In this document: positions 15,872 to 22,911 of the stretch, piece after piece
How the letters are laid out: each line of letters begins with the position of its first letter
Numbering within the stretch: the stretch's first letter is position 1
Origin: CAYMTN01 sp964393335
GTDB taxonomy: Bacteria > Chloroflexota > Anaerolineae > Aggregatilineales > Aggregatilineaceae
Reading direction: 5' to 3'
Assembly: GCA_964393335.1 (NCBI GenBank)
Contig: CAYMTN010000066.1
Coordinates: 1-22,911, forward strand
DNA: 22,911 bases
Translations under genes and position numbers: made by a program
Notes under the pieces: generated by a model
Database searches by the model: none
Seen by the model: only the letters and a program-made list of their open reading frames with translations
What the model was told of the DNA's origin: nothing

Positions 15872-16885
15872 TCAGTATTCGAGTGAGCCTTCGCTGGAAA
15901 CGCGTTGGCGAAAGACCCAGTAACTCCATCCCTGGTAGATCAGCACAATCGGCACGAAAACCAGGGCCACGATCGTCATCAGTTCGAGCGTTTTGTGGCT
16001 GGCTGCCGCGTTGCTGAGCGTCAGGTTGTAGGCATCGCTGGTGCTGGATACCATGACGTTCGGGTGCAGGAACCAGAAGAACGTCGCCACCGAGAGCAGG
16101 ATCGTCAGGCCGGTCAGCACGAATGCCCACCCGAACTGTTTTTCGCGCAGGAAGTAACCGACCGAGAGCAGCGCAGCCGCCGACGCAATCGGCATCACGC
16201 CGGGATTCACGCCGACTTTGGTGAAGATGTCAATGTAGGCGTAGTTGGCAATCGCCAGCAGCGCCGCGATTCCCAGGACGGGCAACCATGCCCGCTGCGC
16301 GAGGCTTTCGGCCCGCTGGCGGATCACGCCGTCGCTGCGCAGGCTGAGGAAGATCGCGCCGTGCAGCACAAAAACGGCGAACCCGGCCACGCCGCAGATC
16401 AGGGTATAGGGGCTGAGCAGGTCGAAGAAGTTCCCGGTGAAATCCATGTTGGCGTTGATCGGCACGCCCCGGACCAGGTTGCCGAACGCGACGCCCCACA
16501 GCAGCGCCGGGATCGCGCTGCCAAAGAAGATCGACCAGTCCCACGTCGCGCGCCAGCGGGGATCGTCGTGTTTGCTGCGGAACTCAAACGCCACGCCGCG
16601 AAAGATCAGCGCCAGCAGGATCAGCACCAGCGCCAGGTAAAAGCCGCTGAACAGTGTCGCGTACCATTCGGGGAAGGCCGCAAAGATCGCGCCGCCCGCC
16701 GTGATCATCCACACTTCGTTGGCGTCCCACACCGGGCCGATGGTATTGATGACCGCGCGGCGTTCGGTGTCGTTTTTTCCCAGGAATGGCAGCAGGATTC
16801 CGACGCCGTAATCAAAGCCCTCCAGGAAGAAGAATCCGATGAACAGAATCGAGATCAGGGCAAACCAGAGGTCTTGCAGGTCCAT
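15872..16885 (-). CDS. cydB: Cytochrome bd quinol oxidase subunit II
   Basis: Second membrane subunit of the bd-type terminal oxidase, which stabilises the heme-bearing CydA; 337 residues, about nine membrane helices. The open frame runs back to 17200 inside cydA, but the ATG at 16885 has GAGGAG upstream and gives the usual N-terminus MDLQDLWFALISILFIGFFFLEGFDYG. Conserved blocks: GFDYGVGILLP (23-33), GPVWDANEVWMITAGGA from residue 50, and FPEWYATLFSGFY at 71-83. It starts 20 bases after the cydA stop, so the two are co-transcribed. No cydX-like small ORF is evident after cydB; a hairpin follows instead. Confidence 0.95.
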   Translation of the reverse strand: MDLQDLWFALISILFIGFFFLEGFDYGVGILLPFLGKNDTERRAVINTIGPVWDANEVWMITAGGAIFAAFPEWYATLFSGFYLALVLILLALIFRGVAFEFRSKHDDPRWRATWDWSIFFGSAIPALLWGVAFGNLVRGVPINANMDFTGNFFDLLSPYTLICGVAGFAVFVLHGAIFLSLRSDGVIRQRAESLAQRAWLPVLGIAALLAIANYAYIDIFTKVGVNPGVMPIASAAALLSVGYFLREKQFGWAFVLTGLTILLSVATFFWFLHPNVMVSSTSDAYNLTLSNAAASHKTLELMTIVALVFVPIVLIYQGWSYWVFRQRVSSEGSLEY

Positions 16886-16905
16886 AATAGTATGTCTCCT
16901 CTCTG

Positions 16906-18315
16906 TTACGCGGCAGCCGCTGACGGCGCGGATTCGGATTCGGTGTCGTCGTCGGGACCTTTGCGGGCGAATTTCGCCAGCAGGTAACCATCGACGACCA
17001 TCAACGCGCCATAGACCAACGTGAAGGCGATGAGCGAGAAGGCGACCATCGCCGTCGATACGTTGGGCGACACGGCGTCTTCGGTGCGCTGCAAGCCAAA
17101 CACGATCCAGGGTTGGCGGCCCATTTCCGTCATGATCCAGCCGCCGGTGTTGGCCAGGTAGGGCAGGACAATCGCCAGCGGCAGCAGCTTGAGAAACCAC
17201 GATACGCCTGCCAGCCGGTCGCGCAGCGACAGGTACAGCGCGAAAGCCGCCAGCGCCAGCATCAAAAAGCCGGAACCGACCATCGCGCGGAACGACCAGT
17301 AGATGACCGCGACCGCCGGGCGATAATCGGCGTTTGGCCCGTATCGGTCAGCATACTGCTGCTGGTACTGCGCCTGCAGGTTGTCGATGCCCTCGACTGC
17401 GCCGGAGAGCTTGTTATAGGCCAGCAGGCTGAGCATCTTCGGGATGCGAATCGAGAATACCTCTTTGCGCTGGTGCCAGTCGCCAATCGTGATCAACGAG
17501 AGTGCTGCTGGGTCTTCGGTCTGGAACAGGCCCTCGGCGGCGGCCATTTTCATCGGCTGGGTTTCGACCATGTGCTGCGCCTGCGTGTGCCCGACCAGGA
17601 TCACGAACATGACGCCCACCAGTCCGTACACGGTGGCGATGCGGGCCGAACGCTGGAAAAAGTCCGCGTTGCCCGTTTTGCGCAGCAGGTGCCACGCGCT
17701 GATGCCGAGCACGAAGAAGCCTGCCGTCGTGATGCCTGCCGTGAGGACGTGCGGGAACTGTACCAGCACGTTCGGATTGGTCATCACGTCCAGGAAGTTA
17801 TCGAGCTGCACTTTGGTCAGCGTGCCATCCGGGCCGGTGATGGTCGTATAACCGACCGGCTGCTGCATGAACGAGTTGGCGATCAGAATCCACAGCGCCG
17901 AGATGTTCGAGCCGATGGCGACCAGCCAGATCGACAGCAAGTGGACCCGGCGTGAGAGTTTGTCCCACCCGAAAATCCAGACGCCGATGAACGCGGATTC
18001 CAGGTAGAAGGCCAGCAAGGCTTCAATCGCCAGCGGCGCGCCGAAGATATCGCCCATGAAGCGCGAATACTCCGACCAGTTCATGCCGAACTGGAATTCG
18101 AGCACGATGCCGGTCACGACGCCCATCGCAAAATTGATGATGAACAGCTTGCCCCAAAAGCGTGCCATTTGTTTGTAGACAGGGTTGTTAGTGCGCACCC
18201 ACATTGTTTCGATGATGGCGACCAGGATTGACAGCCCCAGCGTGAGAGGTACAAAAAAGAAGTGGTAAATCGTCGTGAAACCAAACTGCAATCTAGAGAG
18301 GTCTAGTGCATCCAT
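16906..18315 (-). CDS. cydA: Cytochrome bd quinol oxidase subunit I (short Q-loop form)
   Basis: Catalytic subunit of the bd oxidase. It oxidises quinol and reduces O2 to water in the cytoplasmic membrane with high oxygen affinity. It has 469 residues, shorter than E. coli CydA (522), consistent with a short Q-loop. Key residues: His18 (heme b595 side, YHFFFVPLTLG), Glu98 and Glu106 in IEALLAFYLESAF (proton path), His189 in FPHVLTAG (heme b558 ligand), Lys256 and Glu261 in QPMKMAAAEG (quinol site) and the GRQPW signature at 399-403. The C-terminal tail is acidic and Ala-rich. The ATG at 18315 is preceded by AAGGAGG ten bases away. A perfect hairpin lies in the leader, and two palindromes lie in the upstream region. 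Confidence 0.96.
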   Translation of the reverse strand: MDALDLSRLQFGFTTIYHFFFVPLTLGLSILVAIIETMWVRTNNPVYKQMARFWGKLFIINFAMGVVTGIVLEFQFGMNWSEYSRFMGDIFGAPLAIEALLAFYLESAFIGVWIFGWDKLSRRVHLLSIWLVAIGSNISALWILIANSFMQQPVGYTTITGPDGTLTKVQLDNFLDVMTNPNVLVQFPHVLTAGITTAGFFVLGISAWHLLRKTGNADFFQRSARIATVYGLVGVMFVILVGHTQAQHMVETQPMKMAAAEGLFQTEDPAALSLITIGDWHQRKEVFSIRIPKMLSLLAYNKLSGAVEGIDNLQAQYQQQYADRYGPNADYRPAVAVIYWSFRAMVGSGFLMLALAAFALYLSLRDRLAGVSWFLKLLPLAIVLPYLANTGGWIMTEMGRQPWIVFGLQRTEDAVSPNVSTAMVAFSLIAFTLVYGALMVVDGYLLAKFARKGPDDDTESESAPSAAAA

Positions 18316-18344
18316 AAAAGAGTTTCCTCCTTTGAAGTGAAGCG

Positions 18345-18364
18345 CCCTGGGGGATGCCCCAGGG
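18345..18364 (-). promoter_or_regulatory. Leader hairpin just upstream of the cydA ribosome site
   Basis: CCCTGGGG, loop GATG, CCCCAGGG: a perfect 8-bp stem 11 bases before the AAGGAGG of cydA. In the cydA transcript the T-tract lies before the hairpin, so it is not a rho-independent terminator. It may protect the 5' end or act in translational control. Confidence 0.5.
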
Positions 18365-18398
18365 AAAAAAACACGTGCGAACCGATTTTTAGTTTACA

Positions 18399-18412
18399 AT
18401 GATTGCTATCAT
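18399..18412. promoter_or_regulatory. FNR/CRP-geometry palindrome upstream of cydA
   Basis: ATGAT-TGCT-ATCAT is a perfect 5-4-5 inverted repeat. It keeps the TGAT-N4-ATCA core of the FNR box (TTGAT-N4-ATCAA). The location before an oxygen-regulated oxidase fits an FNR/CRP-family regulator, which is an inference. Confidence 0.5.
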
Positions 18413-18416
18413 CTTT

Positions 18417-18436
18417 TTAGTGACAAATAGCACTAA
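18417..18436. promoter_or_regulatory. 20-base inverted repeat upstream of cydA
   Basis: TTAGTG and CACTAA flank eight bases, five bases beyond the FNR-like site. It could bind a second regulator such as Rex, although the half-site differs from TTGTGAA. The minus strand also contains TTGTCA here, a possible -35. Confidence 0.4.
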
Positions 18437-18575
18437 CGGTTCATGAATTCTGCACGTCGCGCGGACACCTGATTATTGGGGGAACGAACACGCCAGATAG
18501 ATTATAGTGTATAGTAGTATTGATAATTCGGTACTGCGAATACATCGCAATACACGAGTGGCATGGAGGGATATC
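18437..18575. other. AT-rich part of the divergent cydA/HEAT-protein region
   Basis: Contains TATAGT at 18503-18508 and 18510-18515 on the plus strand, possible -10 boxes for the HEAT-protein gene but without clear -35 sequences. A TGCGA-N5-TCGCA inverted repeat lies at 18535-18549 between them and the ribosome site. No gene is seen. Confidence 0.35.
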
Positions 18576-19529
18576 ATGCGGTTGGAAGTGTTGCTGAGCG
18601 GCCTGGAAAGCCCGCAGCCAGCGGTGCGGCTGGACGTGGTGCGCGTGCTGGGCATGTTGGACGAAACCCACGCGCTGGACGCGCTGCGCGCACGGTACAA
18701 GGTCGAGCCGGATGCGGCGGTGCGCAACGCGATTTCGTGGGCAGGCAAACACCTGTTTCAAGCGCAGCAGGCCGGGTATTCGACCATCGACGAGTTGTGC
18801 CGCCATTTTGGCATTGACCGCGAGATCGACCACATGCCGGATGCTGCCGAGCAGGAACTGATGGAAAAAATGCAGCGCGGCCTGGATCGTGATCTGCTGG
18901 ATATGCAGGGGCGCGCCGGGCGGCGACGGATCGGGATGGCGGTCGTGGCGGGCTTGGGCGGCAGCCTGGTCGGCGGCACGGGCGTCGGGATGAGCGCGAT
19001 GGCGGGGGCGCTGATGCCCGGCGCGGATTCCGCATCCGGCGCAGGGGGGCGCCCGCAGATCGGTACGAAACGCACCCCGGCGACGGCTCCCACCAATACG
19101 GACATTGACGTATGGGTGCGCCGCCTGCGCGACGGGTCATCCCCGGAGATGCGCGAACAGGCCGCGATCCAGTTGGCCGAGTTCAACAATCCGAAGGCCC
19201 TGCCGCACCTGGCGGCGGCGTTTTTGGCCGACACGTCGCCCAAAGTCCGGCAGGCGGCGCAGCGCTTCGGCAAAATCCTGTATTGGAGCACGGTCTATTG
19301 GGAAATGGAGCAGGATGGCTCCATGGCCGAGGAAATGCAGCGGCGCGCCGCCGCTGTCGGCAAAGAGATCAAACTCCCGAAGGCCGGGCCTGCCAATGAA
19401 CCACCAGCCGCTGCCGCGCCGGGAACCGGGCAGGGGGATGCGCCATCGCCGCCGCAGGAAGTGGACGTCAGCGAGATTCTGCGTAAGGCCAAACAAGCCC
19501 GCGCCGAGCGCAAGCGCAAAAACCGGTGA
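18576..19529 (+). CDS. HEAT-repeat-like protein with a glycine-rich hydrophobic centre
   Basis: Function unknown; 317 residues. The frame opens at 18507, but the ATG at 18576 has GGAGGG five bases upstream and starts a clean helical repeat. Two HEAT/PBS-lyase-like helical pairs are visible: residues 5-60 (LLSGLESPQPAVRLDVVRVL, then DAAVRNAISWAGKHL) and 179-235 (WVRRLRDGSSPEMREQAAIQL, then SPKVRQAAQRFGKIL). Between them lie a charged helix (90-118) and a Gly/Ala-rich hydrophobic stretch (119-149), long enough for one membrane pass or a glycine-zipper-like helix. The last 20 residues are strongly basic (ILRKAKQARAERKRKNR). HEAT repeats usually mediate protein contacts, so a scaffold role is likely. 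It is divergent from cydA and closed by a strong terminator. Confidence 0.75.
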   Translation: MRLEVLLSGLESPQPAVRLDVVRVLGMLDETHALDALRARYKVEPDAAVRNAISWAGKHLFQAQQAGYSTIDELCRHFGIDREIDHMPDAAEQELMEKMQRGLDRDLLDMQGRAGRRRIGMAVVAGLGGSLVGGTGVGMSAMAGALMPGADSASGAGGRPQIGTKRTPATAPTNTDIDVWVRRLRDGSSPEMREQAAIQLAEFNNPKALPHLAAAFLADTSPKVRQAAQRFGKILYWSTVYWEMEQDGSMAEEMQRRAAAVGKEIKLPKAGPANEPPAAAAPGTGQGDAPSPPQEVDVSEILRKAKQARAERKRKNR

Positions 19530-19550
19530 TCGGGCGCTTCAACGATCCGG

Positions 19551-19576
19551 ACGGCTGCGGCGTGCAGCCGTTTTTT
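19551..19576 (+). terminator. Rho-independent terminator of the HEAT-protein gene
   Basis: ACGGCTGC pairs with GCAGCCGT around a 5-base loop and runs into TTTTTT, 21 bases after the stop. It is the cleanest canonical terminator in the window. Confidence 0.9.
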
Positions 19577-19616
19577 GTGCGTGGCGGGCTTGCGTAGATC
19601 CGGCAGGTGGGTAGAC

Positions 19617-19651
19617 TCAAGACAAACCGAAAAAAGTAAACATAGTCTTGA
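19617..19651. promoter_or_regulatory. Inverted repeat upstream of mtnA
   Basis: TCAAGAC (19617-19623) and GTCTTGA (19645-19651) form a 7-bp inverted repeat around 21 A-rich bases, ending 13 bases before the mtnA start. It could be an operator or a leader stem; no standard promoter is clear. Confidence 0.35.
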
Positions 19652-19664
19652 TTCAGGATGACCT

Positions 19665-20720
19665 ATGCGAAGCGTGGAATGGACGGCGGAAAACCGCGTG
19701 CGGATGATCGACCAGCGCCTGATCCCCTGGCAGTTGGTGCATGTCGAATACGATGATTACCGGGATGTGTCGGCGGCGATCTCCGAGATGGTGGTACGCG
19801 GTGCACCGGCGATTGGCGTGGCGGCGGCGTATGGCATGGCGCTGGCCGCGTTCCAGTCGCAGGCGTTGTACGTCGGCAGCCTGATCGAATTTCTCGAAGT
19901 GGCGGCGGTCATCCTGAAAAAGGCGCGTCCAACGGCGGTGAACCTGGCCTGGGCGGTCGATCACATGCTGACTGTGGCGCGTGACGAGCGCCTGGATCGC
20001 GCCGCCGACATCCGCGCGGCGCTGCTGGCCGAAGCGCAGCGGATGGCCGACGCGGACGTCGAGACAAACAAACGGATCGCGGCGCACGGGGCGGCGCTGC
20101 TCAAAGACGGCGATACGATCCTGCATCACTGCAACACGGGTATGCTGGCGACGGTCGATTACGGCACCGCACTGGGCGTGATCCGGATGGCGCACGAACA
20201 GGGCAAACAGGTGCATGTGCTGCTGGACGAGACGCGGCCCCGACTGCAGGGCGCACGCCTCAGCGCGTGGGAATGCGAGCAGCTCGGCATCCCGTACGAG
20301 ATCATCCCCGATACTGCCGCCGGGTATTTCATGCGGCGCGGCGAGATCGATTACGTGCTGTTTGGGGCGGACCGTGTCGCGGCGAACGGCGACGTGGTCA
20401 ACAAGATCGGCTCGTACCAGATCGCCGTGCTCGCGCGTGAAAACCGCGTGCCGTGTTACTCGGTATTCCCGCTCTCCACCGTCGATCTGAGCAAACGCAG
20501 CGGCGACGAGGTCCCCATCGAGGAGCGCGATCCCGGCGAAGTGCGCGCGCCGTATGGCTGCGAGATCGTGCCGGACCACTACCGGGTGCGCAACCCGGCG
20601 TTTGACGTCACGCCGCAGAAATATCTCGCCGGGCTGATCACCGAGGTTGGGATCATCCTGCCGCCCTTTGACGAGACGCTGCGCAAGGCGGTGGAAGGGG
20701 CAGAAAATAACAAATCGTGA
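19665..20720 (+). CDS. mtnA: S-methyl-5-thioribose-1-phosphate isomerase
   Basis: Converts 5-methylthioribose-1-phosphate to 5-methylthioribulose-1-phosphate in the cytoplasmic methionine salvage pathway. The 351 residues match the family. Evidence: VVRGAPAIGVAAAYG at 43-57, catalytic Cys156 in LHHCNTG, catalytic Asp236 in FGADRVAANGDVVNKIGSY, LLDETRPRLQGARLSAWE from residue 186, and the C-terminal NPAFDVTP. The Cys-Asp pair and the RPRLQGARL string separate it from eIF2B-type regulators and ribose-1,5-bisphosphate isomerases. The ATG has AGGA seven bases upstream. No other salvage gene (mtnP, mtnB, mtnC and so on) is in the window, so it stands alone. It converges with the low-GC helicase-nuclease gene across 49 bases without a clear terminator. 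Confidence 0.95.
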   Translation: MRSVEWTAENRVRMIDQRLIPWQLVHVEYDDYRDVSAAISEMVVRGAPAIGVAAAYGMALAAFQSQALYVGSLIEFLEVAAVILKKARPTAVNLAWAVDHMLTVARDERLDRAADIRAALLAEAQRMADADVETNKRIAAHGAALLKDGDTILHHCNTGMLATVDYGTALGVIRMAHEQGKQVHVLLDETRPRLQGARLSAWECEQLGIPYEIIPDTAAGYFMRRGEIDYVLFGADRVAANGDVVNKIGSYQIAVLARENRVPCYSVFPLSTVDLSKRSGDEVPIEERDPGEVRAPYGCEIVPDHYRVRNPAFDVTPQKYLAGLITEVGIILPPFDETLRKAVEGAENNKS

Positions 20721-20769
20721 TTCTATGACGGCGGAACCTGGATTTTCGCCTTGATTCCGGCGTGTTTGT

Positions 20770-22911
20770 CTATATCTCCAGCCCGAAACGTTGAACATAG
20801 TCCGCCATTTTGATCCCCGGGATCATTTCAATCTTGTTGCGCATACAAAAATCGGCACATTCTGAAGTGAATTCGCTCGTTGTAACCAGATATCCCTTGA
20901 CAACAGATGGGTTATCCTTGATGGCTCCTAAAAAGGCGCGGGCAATTTCCACTCCAACCGGGTTGCGATACCGTTTGCATTGTGCGGCGATTCTTTCCGT
21001 GCCTCTTTCAGTTATTCGCGTTGAAAGCACGTCAATTCCGCCATCACCCGATCTTTTTGTAACTTTGACATTCGGGTATCCTAAATAGTGCATCAGTTGC
21101 CCAACCAGATCCTCGAACTCGCTTGGAGTTATCGCCAGGAGCTTTTGTCTGATCTGTTCTGGTGTCAGGTGCTGCCACTGACGGGGGTCGAAGGTTGGCC
21201 GGGGCTCAGTGGTTTTCGTGACTCCCACCATCTCAAGTAAATCGTCCATTGAGAATAATTCATCTACTGAGGACTCTGCGAGTCCATCCACTACATCCTG
21301 AATCAGAAGACCCTTGCGCTTGAGAATACTGTGGATACGCTGATCAATAGTGTCTTTCATCCAGTATGAGTATACATTGACGTTGTTCGTCTGACCGCGC
21401 CTGTGAACTCTGTCCTCAGCTTGCCACATAACAGCCGGATTCCACCAATGGTCAAAGTGAACGACATAAGAGGCCTCTGTCAGATTCAGCCCTTCACCTC
21501 CCGACCTGACCGAGATCAGGAAAACTGGCCTGTTCTCGGAATGTTTGAATTCTTCTATCGCAAGTCTTCTCGTAATGTCATTCTGACCTCCGACAATCGT
21601 GGATACCCCATAAGGTTTTAGACCAGCCCTTAATTTGTCGATGCCCTGCGAAACGTACTGCGAAAAAACGATAACCTTGTTTCCACTCTCGATGATTTCC
21701 TCAATCTGTTCTTTGAGCACATCCAGCTTGGGCGAGGAATTGCTGCCAGTGGGGAAGTTGCAGACTTGCTTCAATCGTTGCATCTGGGCGAAGATATGCT
21801 GGCGGGTTACCTTACCGCCCAATCCCTGAATACCGGCCTGAACCTCTTGTTCGACTCGTCGGTATTCCCTCTTTTGTTGTTCGCTCATTTCTAGCCAGAT
21901 ATCCTGTTTCAGCTTCGGCGGCAAATCCTTCAATACATCCTGCTTTCGCCGACGCAGGAAGTGCGGCTCGACTCTTCTTTTGAGACGCTCTGGATACAGA
22001 TCGAACTGAGAGATAAGGCCCGGATAAATGAAATCGAAGAGCGCTGCCATATCGTCGATTTTGTTCTGAATGGGAGTACCTGTGAGTGCCCATCGATATT
22101 TCGGGGTAAGCTTTCTTACGGCCTTCGAACGCTTAGTGTTCGGATTCTTAATATGGTGGGCCTCATCAATAACGACCAGATCAAATAGACCCCTGTTTTC
22201 TCTGGGCAATAGTTCTCTTTCAAGATCATTCTTCAGCATATCGTGTGACGTGACAAACACATGTGCTGACGTGCGCCATGCGATAGAACGCACGCTTTGT
22301 GTTCCGCGCACAAAACAGGTCACAAGTTCAGGGGCCCAATCAGCTAAGTGGCGGTCCCACTCGTATAGGATGCTTGGAGGGCAAAGAATAAGCGCTCGTT
22401 TGACTTTGTGGTCGCGCATCAATATTTTTAGGGCCACGATAGTCATTACCGTCTTCCCTGTACCCATATCGTCTGCTAGAAGAGCATGTTCATTGGAGAG
22501 CAGAAATCTTACTCCTTCAACTTGATACGGATACAGATCGCTCGGCAGCAGTAGACTTTCACTGTTCCCCAGTTCCATAGGGGGTTGCAGGAGAACAAAA
22601 ATCATATTCCAGAAGGAGGAAGCACCACGAGCTTGCGGTGTCGCTTTGCCTTCTTGCTCAGGTTCTTTTGGCCGAATGGGACTTCTGCGCTGTGTTTTGG
22701 GTTCATGCTCGTGAGTAGCAGTCGGAAGTCTTTCTGTTTCCCAGTATCGGTCAGCATAGGTCATCCCGCTGATGGCTTGAGGGGCTTTTACCCTTACCAA
22801 TAGATCATCTGACACCTGAACCCTGTCAACCGCGCGGAATATGGCAATGTCTATGGGAAATACTTCAGCAGGTTCAAGCTCGATCTCGCGCCAGATTTCC
22901 TCGCTCACAGC
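20770..22911 (-). CDS. SNF2-family helicase fused to a C-terminal Mrr-type restriction endonuclease domain (5' end probably outside window)
   Basis: Probable DNA translocase-nuclease of anti-phage or restriction type. The stop is at 20770. A GTG at 22908 would give 712 residues, but the frame is open to the window edge and no ribosome site is visible, so the true start may be outside. Numbering from that GTG: Q-motif region LYPYQVEGVRFLL (125-137), Walker A DDMGTGKT (Lys152), DEAH at 248-251, TGTP at 276-279, helicase-C with FSQYVSQGIDKL (415-426) and the SNF2 motif VI QAEDRVHRRGQ (496-506). The C-terminal domain (about 592-708) has FEDLVGQLMHYLGY, then GDGGIDVL with Asp626 and QCK with Lys645: an intact PD-(D/E)xK site of the Mrr type. 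GC content is far below that of the neighbours. Resembles the domain pairing described for ZorD of Zorya systems; partners are not visible here. Confidence 0.88.
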   Translation of the reverse strand, partial: AVSEEIWREIELEPAEVFPIDIAIFRAVDRVQVSDDLLVRVKAPQAISGMTYADRYWETERLPTATHEHEPKTQRRSPIRPKEPEQEGKATPQARGASSFWNMIFVLLQPPMELGNSESLLLPSDLYPYQVEGVRFLLSNEHALLADDMGTGKTVMTIVALKILMRDHKVKRALILCPPSILYEWDRHLADWAPELVTCFVRGTQSVRSIAWRTSAHVFVTSHDMLKNDLERELLPRENRGLFDLVVIDEAHHIKNPNTKRSKAVRKLTPKYRWALTGTPIQNKIDDMAALFDFIYPGLISQFDLYPERLKRRVEPHFLRRRKQDVLKDLPPKLKQDIWLEMSEQQKREYRRVEQEVQAGIQGLGGKVTRQHIFAQMQRLKQVCNFPTGSNSSPKLDVLKEQIEEIIESGNKVIVFSQYVSQGIDKLRAGLKPYGVSTIVGGQNDITRRLAIEEFKHSENRPVFLISVRSGGEGLNLTEASYVVHFDHWWNPAVMWQAEDRVHRRGQTNNVNVYSYWMKDTIDQRIHSILKRKGLLIQDVVDGLAESSVDELFSMDDLLEMVGVTKTTEPRPTFDPRQWQHLTPEQIRQKLLAITPSEFEDLVGQLMHYLGYPNVKVTKRSGDGGIDVLSTRITERGTERIAAQCKRYRNPVGVEIARAFLGAIKDNPSVVKGYLVTTSEFTSECADFCMRNKIEMIPGIKMADYVQRFGLEI

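Noticed and set aside
15905..16987. 360-codon plus-strand open frame antisense to cydB
   Set aside because: Translates to a charged, repetitive His/Gln/Arg/Asp-rich sequence with no ribosome site or domain, opposite a certain cydB.
18345..18371. Rho-independent terminator next to cydA
   Set aside because: On the plus strand the stem is followed by A, and on the minus strand the T-run precedes it; neither direction gives stem then T-tract.
20721..20769. Bidirectional terminator between mtnA and the helicase-nuclease gene
   Set aside because: Only GGAA/TTCC pairs around a long loop; too weak to call.
19653..20798. 381-codon minus-strand open frame antisense to mtnA
   Set aside because: A shadow of mtnA, whose catalytic motifs are all intact on the plus strand.

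Overview
The window is a GC-rich bacterial chromosome segment that fits Chloroflexota (Anaerolineae-like). That placement is an inference from gene content: a bd-type quinol oxidase with a short Q-loop, an ECF cobalt/nickel importer of the CbiM-PDGLE type, a multi-repeat DUF4397 lipoprotein and GDP-rhamnose genes. No rRNA or other marker gene is present. Most genes lie on the minus strand and are transcribed right to left. The exceptions are a HAD phosphatase, a HEAT-like protein and mtnA on the plus strand. I found no tRNA, rRNA, insertion sequence or CRISPR array.

Layout, left to right. 1-5376: a secreted CocE/NonD-type hydrolase (cut by the window edge), an M1-like metallopeptidase, a TatD nuclease, then gmd and rmd, which overlap by ATGA and make GDP-D-rhamnose for surface glycans behind a good promoter. 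5510-8217: a lipoprotein built from six DUF4397-like half-repeats, then a small heat-shock protein with a large terminator hairpin. 8343-18315: a cytochrome bd region with structural genes cydAB at one end and assembly/export genes cydDC at the other. Between them lie an ECF Co/Ni transporter (cbiMN-cbiQ-cbiO) and a plus-strand HAD phosphatase. 18576-20720: a HEAT-like protein, divergent from cydA, and mtnA of methionine salvage. 20770-22911: a SNF2 helicase fused to an Mrr-type nuclease, with visibly lower GC than everything else, probably the edge of a transferred defence island.

The most unusual non-coding structure is at 14265-14600, between cbiMN and cbiQ. It consists of 48 heptanucleotides in unbroken 7-base register, overlaid by four copies of a 28-base (4 x 7) core spaced 49, 70 and 70 bases apart. 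The array runs into the 3' end of cbiMN and supplies its last codons. Other points of interest are paired palindromes (one of FNR/CRP geometry) and a leader hairpin upstream of cydA, a palindrome over the -35 of the cbiMN promoter, a dispersed 24-base palindromic element, and a 24-base direct repeat at the facing stop codons of the HAD gene and cbiO.

Functionally, cydDC and cydAB together give a high-affinity, oxygen-scavenging terminal oxidase. The ECF importer would feed cobalt or nickel enzymes, and gmd/rmd feed cell-surface polysaccharide. The remaining genes are housekeeping or stress functions.
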